Made by a program: the position numbers and the translations under genes
Shown: one piece after another, positions 23,701 through 36,269 of the stretch
Layout: the number at the start of each line of letters is the position of its first letter
Numbering within the stretch: position 1 is the first letter of the stretch
Assembly: GCF_023343835.1 (NCBI RefSeq)
Contig: NC_064437.1
Span: 51,286,972-51,350,971, forward strand
Direction: 5' to 3'
Source: Lagopus muta
Lineage: Eukaryota; Chordata; Aves; Galliformes; Phasianidae
Length of the DNA stretch: 64,000 nt
The notes under the pieces: generated by a model
Database searches by the model: none
What the model saw: the letters and a program-made list of their open reading frames with translations, nothing else
Told to the model about the DNA's origin: nothing

Positions 23701-26700
23701 ACTACAGGCACTTCTTTTGCCCACTGCCAAAACCTTCACGTTTTGCAGTATATCTTCATTGTCCAGATATCAACCCCACACACCAAAAGTAAAGCTAATT
23801 ATCAACATTTGATGCCTTCTTCATAGCTGCCTTATAACAAAAGTGACTCAAGGACTGATAAATCAATGACTTCTTAACGAGTTATCATGCTGTTTTACAT
23901 TTTCTTGACCATGGACAACATACTAGCCAGTTTTCTTCCCTCTTAGCAATATGCATTGTTACTCAGAAATTTCCTTTCAGCTTAATTTTTTCAGCTCAAG
24001 GTTGTCAATAAAACAGAGGCTCCAAGCATTACAAGAAAGCAAAGAATTAGGAACAATGTACAGAAACAACCCATTATATTATGATTAAAATGATACACAT
24101 CTTACCTAGCTTTGGAAATACTATTAAATATTCTGCATTGCACTGAGGACAAGCAACTCTAGCAGTACTGTTTCCTCTTTGCTTTTCATCCACCCAGCGC
24201 TGTAGACAAGTCTGATGAACCCACTTCGTAGAGCCCCTGCACCTGCAAGGTCTCACCCACTCTGCTGTCCGATCATCCTCATCGGTAGCAAAACAAACCC
24301 AGCAGCTTCTGTAATTACAGGAAGAAAAAAAAAGATATTTTTGCTACTTTCAAGTGCTAAACTTTCAGATGTATTTTTAGAAAAAGCATACCTAGAAATG
24401 ATGCTCGTTGCTTCATTCCTAATCACCAAATACATAGGTGTTTGTTTTTTTTAACCACAGGCTTGTCCTGTGGTATTAACAACATAGTATCACAGACAGC
24501 TAAGCAGATGCTTTTAATACATTCTGAATTACTAATTTCAGTTTTTGATCAGTTATGGGTTAAAAAGCACTGCAACTGTACTTCAGCCCTCAAATAATTA
24601 AATGCATTAAATGTTTACCTGTATTATCAAGTACCTCCTTCCACACTGAGCATTTCTGTAATTTTTTTTTAATGAAAAATGTAAGATCAATGCTGTAGTT
24701 TCAATTGGGAAAACAAATCCAAGCCTCTTACATGACAAAACCTTAAAGCAAACGATACAACGTTACAAACCCTGTAAGTAAATACATCTAACTGCAGTTT
24801 TTATGTAGGGATGTGTAAAGTGGTTAACAAAACTTCTCCTCTCCTCTAAAATTTATTGTCAGCTGTTGACCTTCTTCCTCCACCTTCAGGTCTCCTTGAA
24901 ACAATTTCTGCCACATCACAGCTGCTCAACTATATCTCACCTTTATTGCATCACCCTCTCTTGTTTCCATCAGCCCCTGCACACTTTCTGTAAACCAATA
25001 CACTACTACTCACAGCATTGTTCATCTTCCAGTATTGTTCTTTGCTCCTCTAATTCCACATCCAATTTAATCCTATATTCACAACTTATACTTTCATTTT
25101 TCAAGCTAAGAACTTCACAACAGAGCTAGTTAAGTCTGTGGCTGCCTATGAGGCCAAATGCATTAAAACCACAGAAGTCTAAACCATACTCAAATAATGA
25201 CAGATTATTTAATTAGCAAATATGTCCATGAGCACCTCACAGAATAAATTACGTCCAAGTATTCTGTTAATAAGAAAATCCTCATCTTTTCCTTAACTGA
25301 TTCATCTGATTTCCTTCCAGGTAATCATAACTGAAAAAATTTGAAAGACTTAAGAGACAATAACAAAATCCTTTACAGTCTTAAGCCTTTAACAATACAT
25401 GAATAATGAATAGTAAATTTCTCATGTTTTTGTCATCAGCTTTATCCCTTTCCATGGACTGCATCTGTAGCAGAAAGAGCTAAAGACAACCATTTCAAAA
25501 CAAGCACCTTGGCTCCTGCCACATTTTCCATTTTCTTGTACTGAATAAAATATGACCTTGATTCTTACTACTGAATGGGGTTGCTACTCAGATGACCTGA
25601 AATAGAAAAGGCTGGCAAGGCAGAACAAAGCATTGTTTCTGATAGAAACAGAAACCTTTCTTCCTTGATGACTTTTCTACGGAGCCAAATCAATAATACT
25701 AATGTATTTTTCTATACTTGTATGGTGGAAAAAAAAAAGAAAGAAAAAAAAAAAGGCAATTGAGAGCAGCACAAAACACGAAAAGCAGACCAGCATCATT
25801 TCAGCCTGGAATATAAGATTACAAATGCCGTTTAGATATTGGTCCCCAGTACCTAAAAGTTGTCCAGACTAAAAAAATTCTATTCTCAGAAAAACTAATT
25901 GCATCCATTTTATTTTCTACTAAATTCCCTTCAGGAAACCATGCATATGAAAAGCAAAGTGGATAGATAGAAAGCTGTATCAAAAATCAGAGAGCCTACA
26001 CTCCAAACGTTATACAAGTAATCTAAAAATCCATAGCTTGCCTGAGAAGAAACTTCTCCAAACCATGAATTCTGCATCACTAAGGAAGCTGCTCTCCTAC
26101 AGCTTCTGATCCCCAAGGATCAGTGGCAAACACACATGAACTTCAAGTACAAACAAAAAACTTCTGAGAAGAAAAGTCTTGCAAGACTTTTAGCAGAACT
26201 TAGCACGTAACCATGAGCCACAAAAACCATTTTCCTCCCATTACAGATCTTTCATAAAATACAAGAAATCTCTTCAGGAAAACGTTTCTGCACGTTATAA
26301 AGTATACCATTTTACCTTGAAGTACAAATTCGCTGTTACCTTAATATCAGAACAAAGCATCCTTACTCTGCCAAGCACTGAATGCTTACTACAATTGAAT
26401 TTAACCTCTGAAAAGAAAAAAAAAAAGCGAAAAGGCTGCTGATAGCAATGACAGCATTGTGAGCCAATGCAGTAACAGGTGAAAGCATGTACTGGGAGAT
26501 GTGACTGAAAGCACTGCAATAACTGGCCATGAAAAGGCACTGTTCCAAAAGAATAACCAGAGTCGCTATTTGTAAAGCAATTTTCCATGAGCTTGTAAGT
26601 TTTTAATACATAGACAATACTGACAGACAAAATATTACTGATTAATAGTAATAAGCTTCCAATAAACCTACTGACTACACTCTAAATACTGTAAAAGCAT

Positions 26701-29700
26701 ACATAAGTCAGAAGACCAAGATTTCAAAATTAAAGGGAGTTATGTAGCAGCACACAACATAGGCAAGCTGCTTTGCAATTCATTTCAGTAGAAGAACTCA
26801 GTAAGCTCTTTTCTCAAGAGGGAGTGAAACAATATATTGCAAGTACTCTGCTAAGCACTTCCTTTTCCTGAGTTGGAAGCAAGCAGCAGGAAGGTCTTGT
26901 GCTAGAGGGTCATTCTTTGGTCACAAGAGACTGCAAGCATGGCCTATGTTTCTGATAAAAGCTATCAAGCAGTAGTGCCGCTTACCATGAGATATGCTAG
27001 CTTAGTAATGCTTCAGGGGGGAGAGCAAGAGTTAGATGCACTCAGCTGCAAAGCCTAAAGCATCATGAAGACTTCAGCAGCAGAATACATAAGACCTATG
27101 CAACACGATGGTTGAAGCTAGTTAGCAGAGGAAAATTGAGATTGCAGCAGGATTAGAGATGGAGTGCTGCTATCTCCCCTGTACTTTCCAGTTCTCCAAG
27201 AAGAAAATGCTTTCATTTTCAACCTGAGTTCTGTCTGACAAACTCCAAAAACTCTCAGTGTCGTAAGAAAGAAAGAAGGACTCACACCAGTTGAAGAAAT
27301 GAGCCGAGAAAGACAGCAGTGCAAAGCTGCTCCAGTGCACGACACCAGCTTTATATGCAGCATCGTAACTTCTACCAATCTTCTTTAAGGCAGAGTGGCA
27401 TAGCAGCTATGTGCCAGCTGGGATCATTCAGCTAGAAAGCATGCTGTCCCCTTGAAACTAAGTGTAACTACTAAAGGCAGTTCCTGAAGGTCACATCTCT
27501 AAATATCCTGCCATCCCCGGTCAATAATATGGTATAATGCTAAATAAAAGAGAAGATGACATAACCTTTAATACAAAAATATTTTGTCAAAAAACAGCCA
27601 GGAAAGCTTAAATAGATAATATCAGAAACAAATACATGGCCACACAACTGTGGTATCCATATAACAGCTCTGACTTCCTCTAGCCAGAGGATGGCACTGC
27701 TGAAACTAGATTTTAAGAGGCTTTTCAATAATACATATTTTGTCCTTTTAAGAAAAGCCCACAGATGACTAAAAACCAATAAGCAGTCAGGGAAATGCAT
27801 AGAAGCAAAACAAAATAACTAGCTAGAAACCATAGCAGAGGTCTATCGATTAAGGGAAGTTAGCTTATTTCTATGCTGTGAATAATAGCTCCGATTAAGG
27901 AGAAAGTGTTTACTCTTGAGCTAACCAAACTATATAAAGGAAGAGATATAAGTAAAGGAAGTTCACAAAATCCTGCTGGCAACTTTCTAGCTTGCAGATA
28001 AAATTAAATCTTGGACTGCCAGCCACCATCTATTGTGCTCCAATCATGCCTTACATGTATTCATGGCCTTTGCTTCTATTTAACTTGGACTAAGAAATTC
28101 CCCACAGATTTAGTTATCATACATTCAAGTACTTTTAAGTTCTCACTGGGTTTGGGGAGCTATTTTACCAAAGAATCTACACTACTGGTTGAAGTAATAA
28201 CCTGCAGCCTTGCTGCAGGTCTCTAAATACATGAAGAGCTGTTGCAAACATTTGTTTTATTGAAGTGGAGAGGGAAAGCAGGGCTCTCCTAAAACCGTGC
28301 AAAGGACAGATCAGGCAAAACTACTACTCATAACAAGCATCTTATTACCGAAACATAACACATTTTTACTAATTAAGCTGTCATTATTACTTTTTAGCAG
28401 CCTAGCACACACCTCCAGCGATCTAAGACACTAAGCAACGGCTAGGGGGCAGTAGCATGTGAATCTCACCATCAGGAAATAAAAAAACCAAACAAACCCA
28501 ACAGTGGGGGGTGAGGGGTGAGATCACAAAGCTTGCAGACAAATTACTTCCAAAATTGAAATATGGGTTGAACATTATTCAAAAAATGAAGGCTGAGTAA
28601 GAAGTAGCAGTAATACATAATATTACTAATATGTAATGCTACTACTGTAATAATACATGGCAAAACACCTAGCAAATTATGATTTTGAGATCATTTAAAA
28701 ATACTTCCTTAGTATTCCTTTAAACATCTTAATCATGTACTAATTGTTTGCAATGGCTGCAACATAATACAGCAGTATGTCTGAAAGCTCTGATTAGGAA
28801 AATGAAAACCAGAAAAAATTCTTTGTCTCAACTTCTCTCAGTGCTGAACTGCAGAGCAGCATGATATGCATGTATAACAGATATAGTAAGAAGCTAGATG
28901 AGATAGAATTTGTATACTAATATTTACTCTGGCTATAGAAAGCAAGGCAGGTAGCATGCTCAGGATACTACAAGAACTCCAGCTGGCAAGAGGACCACAC
29001 AGTGTTCTCCAACTGATAACACGACCTGCTATTAAGGTAGAACACCCAACTCCTGACAGGCTGAACTACCTAATTTTTACACCAACAAGAGACTGAGTAA
29101 GACTTCAAAGTAGATTTAGCAGTCATTCTTCCTGTAATTCATCTGCAATCTACTGTATTGAATTCTTACACCAATGCCCACTCCCCAGGGACACATTACA
29201 TGCTTCACTATGTGCTAAACTTTGATTTTCAACTGTTTCCATGGCTTCCAATGTACCAAATTTACTTGCCAGACAATAAAAGCATAGCAAAACAAGAAAT
29301 CATATATCTGTCAAACTTCAGTCATTTGAGGCTCCCTGGGGAAAGCATTTTCAACTATACTCTTGATCACAGTCATCATGACCTGGATTCTGCACTTTGA
29401 GGAAGAAAAAAAAATTACTTGCACCATTGCTTTCAGCAGCTCAGTCAATACACTCTCCAGTTAGAGGATGACAACACTTCAGTCAAACCAACACATAAAA
29501 AATGTTGGTGAAAAAGCATTTAATAAAGAACAATGCACAGAAAATAACTCATGTAACTCTCCATCTTATAATACTCAATTACTACAGACAAAGAGAGGAT
29601 AGAGAAAGGTTTGGCTGAAAGGAAGTGTCAGTGCAGGCAGCAGAAAATTGATCTGAGACTCTAAAACACAGGAGGCTGTTTCTTAGTAAGAAGGAACTCA

Positions 29701-32700
29701 AAGCATGCTAAGATATTCTACTTAGATGCTCCTATTGTTTAATTACACATTCAGAGGATTCCCTACTCAGCATTTCCAGAAAACAGCTTTCTGACATTAC
29801 CGGAGAATTAAAAATATTAGCACTGAGGCAAACCTTGATAACCAAGCAATTCTGTTTCAAGAAGCTTGCTTGGAAGTGCTGTCCATGCACCAGGGATGGG
29901 TATCAGTGCGCAACCGCTTCATGCTTCATCAGAATCCTGTTAGCTGCACCCCGTTACGAGCAACAACTATATTCATGTATCCTCTAGTATTGAGGAAAGA
30001 AACACTGAGTTGACTTAAAGGAATTTAACTATTATTCCTTCAAGTTCTGAGTCAAAGGATACCAAATGTATCTCCCAGAAGACTTACTTTTCCATAACAG
30101 AAGGTTAGCAATTACCTACATTCCTTTATCAAGCACTAACCATATCTGTGTGTTCTCAAAGATTGGTATCAAAGTATTTTTAATATGCTGTTTTAAACTG
30201 GAATGTTAAGTACAACTGTTAGTCTCAAGAATAAGATGAAAACATGTCTTTGCTCTTTTTAAAAGGCATTACATTATGTACAACAGTTTAATTTGCACTG
30301 GAGGAAGTACAAGAGAAACTGCATGACAAGAATACCAATACTGGTGTTTGTGGTACATATAAAAATTAGGTGGTAGGTGTTACAAACATCAGAAGCAACA
30401 TAGATAGAGAACAGAACTTTGACATTCCTGAAATTGTAGCTGTCTCAACATTAAACCACTACTGTGACAAGCAAATGATAAAAGATAAGAAATACAAACT
30501 TTGATTCCATTCACAGTCTGCATTTTATGCAAGTTCAAACTTCTGCATCAATTCTGTTAAATATCTGAGGTGTGGGGGCATAGTGGTGAGGCCAGTCTCT
30601 TTTCAGCAGTATGTGGAGACAGGACAAGGGGAAATGGACATAAGCTGCAGCACAAGAAGTTTCGCACGAATGTGCGCAAGAACTTCTTTACAGTGAGGGT
30701 GATGGAGCACTGGAACAGGCTGCCCACGGAGGTCCTGGAGTCTCCTCTGGAGATGTTCAAGACTCACCTGGACGCCTACCTGTGCGACCTGCTGTAGGGA
30801 ACCTGCTTTGGCAGGGGGGTTGGTCTCGATGATCTCCAGAGGTCCCTTCCAACCCCTACAATTCTGTGATTTTCCAGCATCACACAGCTAATGTAAGAAT
30901 GAAACAATCTTTGTATACAGTACAGTTAAAAGTAAACATATTAGCACTACCTTTATCAGTTAAAAACCGAGCTTATGGCTGTCCACATTCCATTCTCAGT
31001 TCCATGATTAAAGCAGTTTTTTCTATTATGTTCTACCAAACAAAGCAGAAATAAAATAGAAAGTGGGGTCCCAAAGCTGCAAAAATTGGCAGGAAGTCTT
31101 CAAGCAAATGGCTTTGAATTCAATATCTTATATGACAGATGCTATTACTCAAGTTATATTTTCAGTTTATAACTTCTACTTTTGTTATAGAATTTACAGT
31201 ATGTGAGAGAGCAAACGAAAAGTCCTAGAAGAGACAGTCATCTTTTATCTTCCTAATATTCATATTGAAAATTGAAGAATGAAACTTTGAAGTCACCAAA
31301 AAAAAAATATCTCAATTCAGTATGGATTTTAAACCCCAAGAAGAGAGATGGCTGGGAGGCAATGGCTTTAGGAACAGCTACTCATATTTGGCATTGGTAT
31401 TGAAAATCTGGAAGAATATTTACTAAATGCAAACCAGACTTCAAGGTGTCTGAACATAACATTAAGTAACTCTCCCCAGCACTCTCAAGCTGACTGCATG
31501 ACTCACCAGCAGAACAATCATAAGCACTCAGCACATGGCCTTCCTAATAGCATCCTTCACAGAAGGCTACCTTATGCTGACATGTTTCAATCCAACATAA
31601 AATGCTGACTTTTAAACAAAGTATTCGGGTGTCAAGTGGAAGCTTTTGTTAACAGGAAAAACAAATGAGGGGAGAACAGAAAGCAACTAAAGACACTACA
31701 GCTTTAAAAGAGAAGGACTATTTCACATTTTCATGCATAGGACTCCCTATCCTCTCTACAGCAAAGCACCAATGAACATTTGATATATTCACTGCCACTC
31801 AAAGTTTTCTTTTAAAAACCTTCTGAAAGTAGTACTTTAATCTTGTAGAGTTGGTTTTCCCTGAAATTATACATATTAAAATAGTTACCTAGTATATTTG
31901 TATTAGTTGACACAAGTTTTAACTTCAACAAGCATTGCAAGCCACCATACCAAGGGAAACAATCACAGCTAAGCACTATTACAGAGATCTAAGAAGCTAT
32001 CAATAAGATCTTTCATTCAGCTTCTTAGATTTAGTAGATGAATACTGTTTGAACGCCCTGGAAATATATATGAGGTACTAAGATTTTCAGTACCAAAGAT
32101 GATAAACAGCATCTTGGGAGTTTCCTAACCCTAAAATCAGAAAGCTAATTTCCTACTGTCTGCAGGTAGAAATAAGCTGTTAAGCCATTAAATTTAAAAT
32201 ATTCAAGTTTGTATATAAGCCTATCAAAGCAGATGTCAATATGGAAATGCTACACACATGAGACAGAAGTCTGAAGGTTAAAATAGCTTAACATCCTGAT
32301 GCTTTTACACAGATGGGCAAAAGACCTTCTAAAGGTCTGCAATCAGTTTTCATTTATCTTTGCTGATAAAACAAGGAAGCATTACTTTCAGAGCAGTCCT
32401 TGTATACTGGAGGAAGAAGTGGCCTTTAAAAATAGCATTTTGCAGCTGACAATCTGCTCTATGAAATAGTGTTACTGTGCTATTGTGTGAAATAGTGTTA
32501 TTCTGCACGTGTTATATTTTCCATGAAAATAAATAGGAAGCATTGCTTTCAGAGTGACCTACGTGCTTAAAAGATAAAGTTACTAATCAAACCTAGTCCA
32601 ATCAAACCAAAATCTGACAAAGTTCAACTGCTTATCTTCCAACATTAGCTAGGAAGAACAAAAGAGTCTGAAGCATGCACAAAGCAGCCAGAACACCTAA

Positions 32701-33353
32701 CAAGGGATAAACAAGGCAACATTTACAAGTGTTCAGCTGGAAGAACTACCGTTAAACAGTGCCAAGACAGGAAGTTCATAGTGCCTAACTGAAAGAAGAA
32801 AAAAAAAAAAAACCTTCCTTCTTCTTTAGCCTATTTTAAAAGTGATATTTAAAAAGACAAAAAGGACTCAGTTTGCAATACTGGCATACCAAGAACAATA
32901 CTTCCATTGTAAATGTTCAAGACCCTCATACCACTGTGAGTACAGTATTTCTGTGTTATTTCCTCTTGCATTCATGGTGTAGCAACCCTTCACTTCAGCT
33001 AATTATAAAGTCCTTAGCTAGAAATTTCAAGTAAGGAATTCATTACACTGTGACAGCTTTTTATTAGAAAGGTATCATTTCTTAGAAATGTGGTTCAGAC
33101 TAAAATTATGCAGGAAAAATACCAAGAAGAATGCACAAGAAGAATGCCACACAGATGTACAACCTAGGAGCCAAGTAAAGAAAGCCAGATGTTCTCTCTC
33201 ACAAATACATATTGAAGAACTTGATTTAAGAGCTATCACCCTTGCATACAAAGTAGTGCATACATTCAGATCTACAGCAATAACTTATTCCTGAGACAAC
33301 AGTACTTCACCATTCTCTGCAAATTCTCAGTGATACCACCTAGGTGTCAGGAG

Positions 33354-33384
<31 letters not shown>

Positions 33385-34370
33385 CTCTCCTCTCACTGAG
33401 AAGTGTTAGACACCAAAGAAAGCCTTATTCACTGGAAAGCTATTTTCTGCATCCTTCACTACAAGATTTCAATTTGATTTAAGAGTATGTGCTTTGAGTG
33501 CAATGACAATACATTAACTCATAAGCTTTTCTGTATGCACTTGTTACTGCTACCCAGCGCAATAACTATCTGTCATTAGCATCAACAATAACAGCATGAA
33601 AGAAAAGGAACTTCTGCCCTTCAGAATCCCTACAAAGGAGTCATTCACAGGTTACGTCCTCTGATGTGAAATACTGAAATGTTTTTCTTGATCATCACTA
33701 CATACAACATAAAAGCAGTTATGCATGATCTCCGAGCACCAGATGAAGGAACAAGAAAGTTTCTTGTAACGTAACCACACTCCATAACACCAGTATATAA
33801 TAGAAAACTTACTCACCCTGACTGCATTTTGAGGTCTTGTTTACTCCAAGATCCTTCTACTTGTACAGTACCGAGTCCTGAGTTAAATACAAATCCTGTA
33901 TACTCGGCACCTTCTTACCATTCCCATCCATTGTTTCCCACAGCGCTGTTTCTAAAGCTTCCTATACTGAGTGCAACAAGCTTGCATGAAAGCTGTGGTC
34001 TTTCTTCATGCCTTTCTCTATGCTTCCTAAGTACTTCAAACTTTTTCCCTATTGTCCTTGTTGTTAAGCAAGCCATGAACGCCTTCCAATTATTTCAGAT
34101 TATCAACTGTTATTCCAAATTTACTGGGAAGTATTTGGATACATCCTTTCAGCTTTGTGAAACTGTAGTTCACAAGAACATGAAACGTGCATCAAACCGC
34201 AGATATCCACATCCAATTGAAGAACAGTGAACTGGTTTGGCTGCTAATTAACCAACTTCCTTTTTAGTAAATGCCCACCTAAACCTTTCCTTACTTTTCT
34301 ACATGCCATTTGGTTTTGACAGTTTTTCATGAACAGTAAGCTTTGCTAATACTGGGAAGACCCTAAAGGG

Positions 34371-34409
<39 letters not shown>

Positions 34410-35946
34410 TTTTAAAAAAATCTAAGCTTGAAAGAAAAAAACCTGCAAAGACATCACAAAAGATTCTAGATTCTTGCGTATCACAGTCCCAAATGCTGAT
34501 ATGAGCACAAAAGAAAAACTTCAGTTTTATTAGGCAGAGTCATCTAATTACATCAATTTACTGTTTGCCACACAGATAAATACCACCTCAGACATTTCCC
34601 ACTGAATTAGGGCCTCATGTTATGTTAAAATTGCCACAGACAGCAGGGCAGCCATTCAGAACATAATGATTTGTTAGACATCCAAAATAACGAAATACTA
34701 CATATCATCAGACTATGAATTCCAGGATGAAGATGAAATTTAGTTTCAGGTGTGCAACATTCTTCCTGATCTTCCTCGTTCTTCTTCCTTTCTACACAAC
34801 AGCTTTACCATCCTCCTCCTGCTCATTTGTCATCCTTAACCGTCTTCCTTTTTATACTTGACATTCACAGGAAGTAAAATAGAATACCTCCCTTACAGCG
34901 CTTCTAAAAAAAAAACAAAAAAACAAAAAAACCCACAAAAACAATAACCAACCTATCTCTTGTCTGTTACTTCTTGCAAAAATGTTTCCAGTTCCTGACT
35001 CTCAGCCTCCTTAACAACACTTCCCAGATATCTAAAACATCAACAATAAGTTTTCCTCTTCCTCTGTCCCCCCAGCAAATCATTTATAGTTTTTTTTTGT
35101 TTGTTTGTTTGTTTTTTTTTTTTGCATCGGACTGAAGTTCCTTATCCTCACCTTCAAGGCAGAGCAAGCTCTGTCCTTGCCTCCCAGAGTTTGTCCCTCC
35201 ATCACCTGCCTGATGACAGCCTGTATTTTACTAAAATCCTCTTTCCTTACAGAAGTAAAATAAATAAATAAATAAATAAATACATCAGAGTTCAGTGAGG
35301 TCTTTCTCCCTTTTCCCCGGATGTTTGTGATGAAAAGCGTGATGGGTTTATCAGTAGAGGGTAGATTCCTTATGGGCTCCCACCTTCAGAAGCACTGTGC
35401 TGTTGTGTCGCCTATACGTGCAGCTCTCAAGAGCTTCCTGGATGACTCAATGCCCCACAGTGGGAACCTCAAATTCTCAGCAGAACAGGGTGAAAGTGCT
35501 TCGTGTGCAAACACGAGGAAGCAAACGTAATAAGAGCGAACGCCTTTTCTCCCTTAGAATTAAGTCAGAGGAGTTTACAGGTCGGACTTCTTAGCAACTC
35601 AAAAAAGAAACTACACGCTCCTCCAAAACAGACAAAGGTAGTAACAAAGCCCACAAGGCCCGGCTAAACACACGTCGCCTTTCAACGCTTCGACGAACGC
35701 TCCCGACGCCGCGTTACCTCCGGCAGCGTCAGGAAGCGGGCAACCCCCTGCACCGCGCCGCTCTCCCCGCAGCCCGCTCCAGCCCCGCCACGGCCGAGCT
35801 TAACGCGGCCCGCACCACCCAAGCATCAAAAGCCACGGCGAACCCACACATACGCAACCGCCCCCGGCCGGCCCAAGCCTCCCGGAGCCGGTCCTCCCGT
35901 ACCTGTCCATGGTCTGCGGCAACGCCAGGCCCGTCTGCTCCGACAT
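17608..35946 (-). CDS. MARCHF5: MARCHF5 (MITOL) E3 ubiquitin ligase, complete, six coding exons
   Basis: Joined CDS on the minus strand: 35946-35903, 24308-24106, 20910-20780, 19642-19459, 19018-18852, 17724-17608. This is 846 nt, or 281 residues plus TAA; mammalian forms are about 278. Every junction is GT-AG and phase-consistent. The protein has an N-terminal RING-CH (C4HC3) zinc finger with ligands C17, C20, C36, C38, H46, C49, C68 and C71, followed by four membrane segments at about 102-122, 142-162, 212-232 and 241-261. The family is known to sit in the mitochondrial outer membrane and to ubiquitinate fission and fusion factors such as DRP1 and MiD49, and other outer-membrane proteins. 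The N-terminal residues (MSEQTGLALPQTMDR) differ from mammals, and that accounts for the three extra residues. The frame stays open about 100 codons upstream of the chosen ATG, but the family start and a purine at -3 support 35946. It is transcribed away from CPEB3 from a shared CpG island. Confidence 0.96.
17725..18851 (-). other. MARCHF5 intron 5
   Basis: A 1.1-kb GT-AG intron. No other feature is recognised. Confidence 0.88.
18852..19018 (-). CDS. MARCHF5: MARCHF5 coding exon 5 (third membrane segment)
   Basis: 167 nt encoding residues 188-243. It covers the loop IGCPVPRIPAEANPL and membrane segment 3 (about 212-232, CGALVFPTIATIVGKLMF). Acceptor TTCAG|GCATTG; donor CTTG|GTAAG. It ends on a codon boundary. 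Confidence 0.96.
19019..19458 (-). other. MARCHF5 intron 4
   Basis: A short 440-base GT-AG intron with nothing else recognisable. Confidence 0.9.
19459..19642 (-). CDS. MARCHF5: MARCHF5 coding exon 4 (second membrane segment)
   Basis: 184 nt encoding residue 127 to the first base of codon 188. It starts VVGHKEGLDV, contains membrane segment 2 (about 142-162, including LIGLPTIPVMLILG), and then a basic amphipathic stretch rich in Arg and Lys. Acceptor ATCAG|GTGG; donor CCAG|GTAATG. Confidence 0.97.
19643..20779 (-). other. MARCHF5 intron 3
   Basis: A 1.1-kb GT-AG intron. Only AT-rich sequence is seen. Confidence 0.88.
20780..20910 (-). CDS. MARCHF5: MARCHF5 coding exon 3 (first membrane segment)
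   Basis: 131 nt encoding residues 83-126, from the Gly-Pro after the RING to VMQ. It includes membrane segment 1 (about 102-122, ACPFAAAGIMVGS and following). Acceptor ATAG|GTCC; donor GCAG|GTAC. The exon ends on a codon boundary. Confidence 0.97.
20911..24105 (-). other. MARCHF5 intron 2
   Basis: A 3.2-kb intron with GT-AG ends. It contains the AAAC/A-rich tract at 21551-21592, a C/A-rich patch near 22529-22552, and an A run near 22722-22736. No other feature is recognised. Confidence 0.85.
21551..21592. repeat. AAAC / A-rich low complexity
   Basis: AAAC repeat passing into long A runs, within MARCHF5 intron 2. Confidence 0.85.
24106..24308 (-). CDS. MARCHF5: MARCHF5 coding exon 2 (RING-CH domain)
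   Basis: Encodes the rest of codon 15 to the first base of codon 83, essentially the whole RING-CH finger with all eight zinc ligands in order (CWVC, CRC, H, C, CPQC). H46 corresponds to the histidine whose mutation inactivates the human ligase (H43). Acceptor TTACAG|AAGC; donor CTAG|GTAAG. The reading is unbroken, so the enzyme should be active. Confidence 0.97.
30569..30870 (+). mobile_element. CR1 LINE, 3' end fragment with intact ORF end
   Basis: A second CR1 tail, antisense to MARCHF5 inside intron 1. It keeps about 75 open codons of the reverse-transcriptase C-terminus (motif KNFFTVRVMEHWNRLPTEV) ending at TAG 30795-30797. The characteristic 3' non-coding tail follows and ends in a single ATTCTGTG (30861-30868). 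It reads without frameshift and is close to the consensus I remember, so it is probably younger than the copy at 492-665. It is 5'-truncated and cannot mobilise itself. Confidence 0.93.
33354..33381. repeat. (A)28 homopolymer
   Basis: 28 uninterrupted A on the plus strand (T in the MARCHF5 sense) within intron 1. Confidence 0.9.
34371..34407. repeat. (A)37 homopolymer
   Basis: 37 uninterrupted A on the plus strand within MARCHF5 intron 1. No target-site duplication is obvious. Confidence 0.9.
35090..35123. repeat. T-rich / (TTTG)n tract
   Basis: T run, four or so TTTG units, then another T run, within MARCHF5 intron 1. Confidence 0.85.
35257..35282. repeat. (AAAT)n microsatellite
   Basis: About six AAAT units within MARCHF5 intron 1, just outside the CpG island. 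Confidence 0.9.
35903..35946 (-). CDS. MARCHF5: MARCHF5 coding exon 1
   Basis: Encodes residues 1-14 and two bases of codon 15 (Arg, AG|A). Start codon at 35946-35944 in the context GAGCC-ATG-T. The donor reads CAG|GTACGG. It lies inside the CpG island, so the 5' UTR runs upward in coordinates from 35947; the transcription start is not defined by the sequence. Confidence 0.93.
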
Positions 35947-36210
35947 GGCTCCAACAGCCGAGGGCCCGCGGCCTGACAAAGGGGCCCAGCGCGGGGGAAG
36001 CCGCGCGTCACGCCGGGAGAAAGCGGGGCCGTGCAGCGGGGCCGCCCCCCGCCACGCGCCTCCCTCGGCGGGCGGGACGCGGCGCGCGGAGGGCGCTACG
36101 CACGCACGGCGCGGCCTAGAGCCGCCGCGGCGCCGAGATGAAAGGCAGCGGTGCCTCTGTGAGGTAAAGGCCGAGCGCAACCGCGACGCCCGTCCCCGCC
36201 CTCTTCCCAG

Positions 36211-36222
36211 CGCGCCTGCGCC
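36211..36222 (+). promoter_or_regulatory. NRF1-like motif
   Basis: CGCGCCTGCGCC is one base from the NRF1 palindrome core (GCGCATGCGC type), in the shared promoter. Confidence 0.45.
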
Positions 36223-36245
36223 CAGCAGGCAGTCGAGACGGCCGG

Positions 36246-36264
36246 GCACGCCGGGAAGTGTAGT
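36246..36264 (-). promoter_or_regulatory. ZNF143-like (SBS) motif
   Basis: The minus strand reads ACTACACTTCCCGGCGTGC and matches 15 of 19 positions of the ZNF143/Staf promoter motif (ACTACAATTCCCAGAATGC). It lies about 300 bases upstream of the MARCHF5 ATG. The GGAA core on the plus strand could also bind ETS factors. Confidence 0.5.
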
Positions 36265-36269
36265 CCCGC

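Larger units (their letters stand above)
24309..35902 (-). other. MARCHF5 intron 1
   Basis: An 11.6-kb AT-rich intron with GT-AG ends. It holds an antisense CR1 tail (30569-30870), long A runs at 33354-33381 and 34371-34407, and the TTTG- and AAAT-type tracts near 35.1-35.3 kb. Also present are a 26-bp local duplication near 32462-32500 and a 19-of-20-base direct repeat at 32374 and 32535. No further exon is recognised. Confidence 0.85.
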
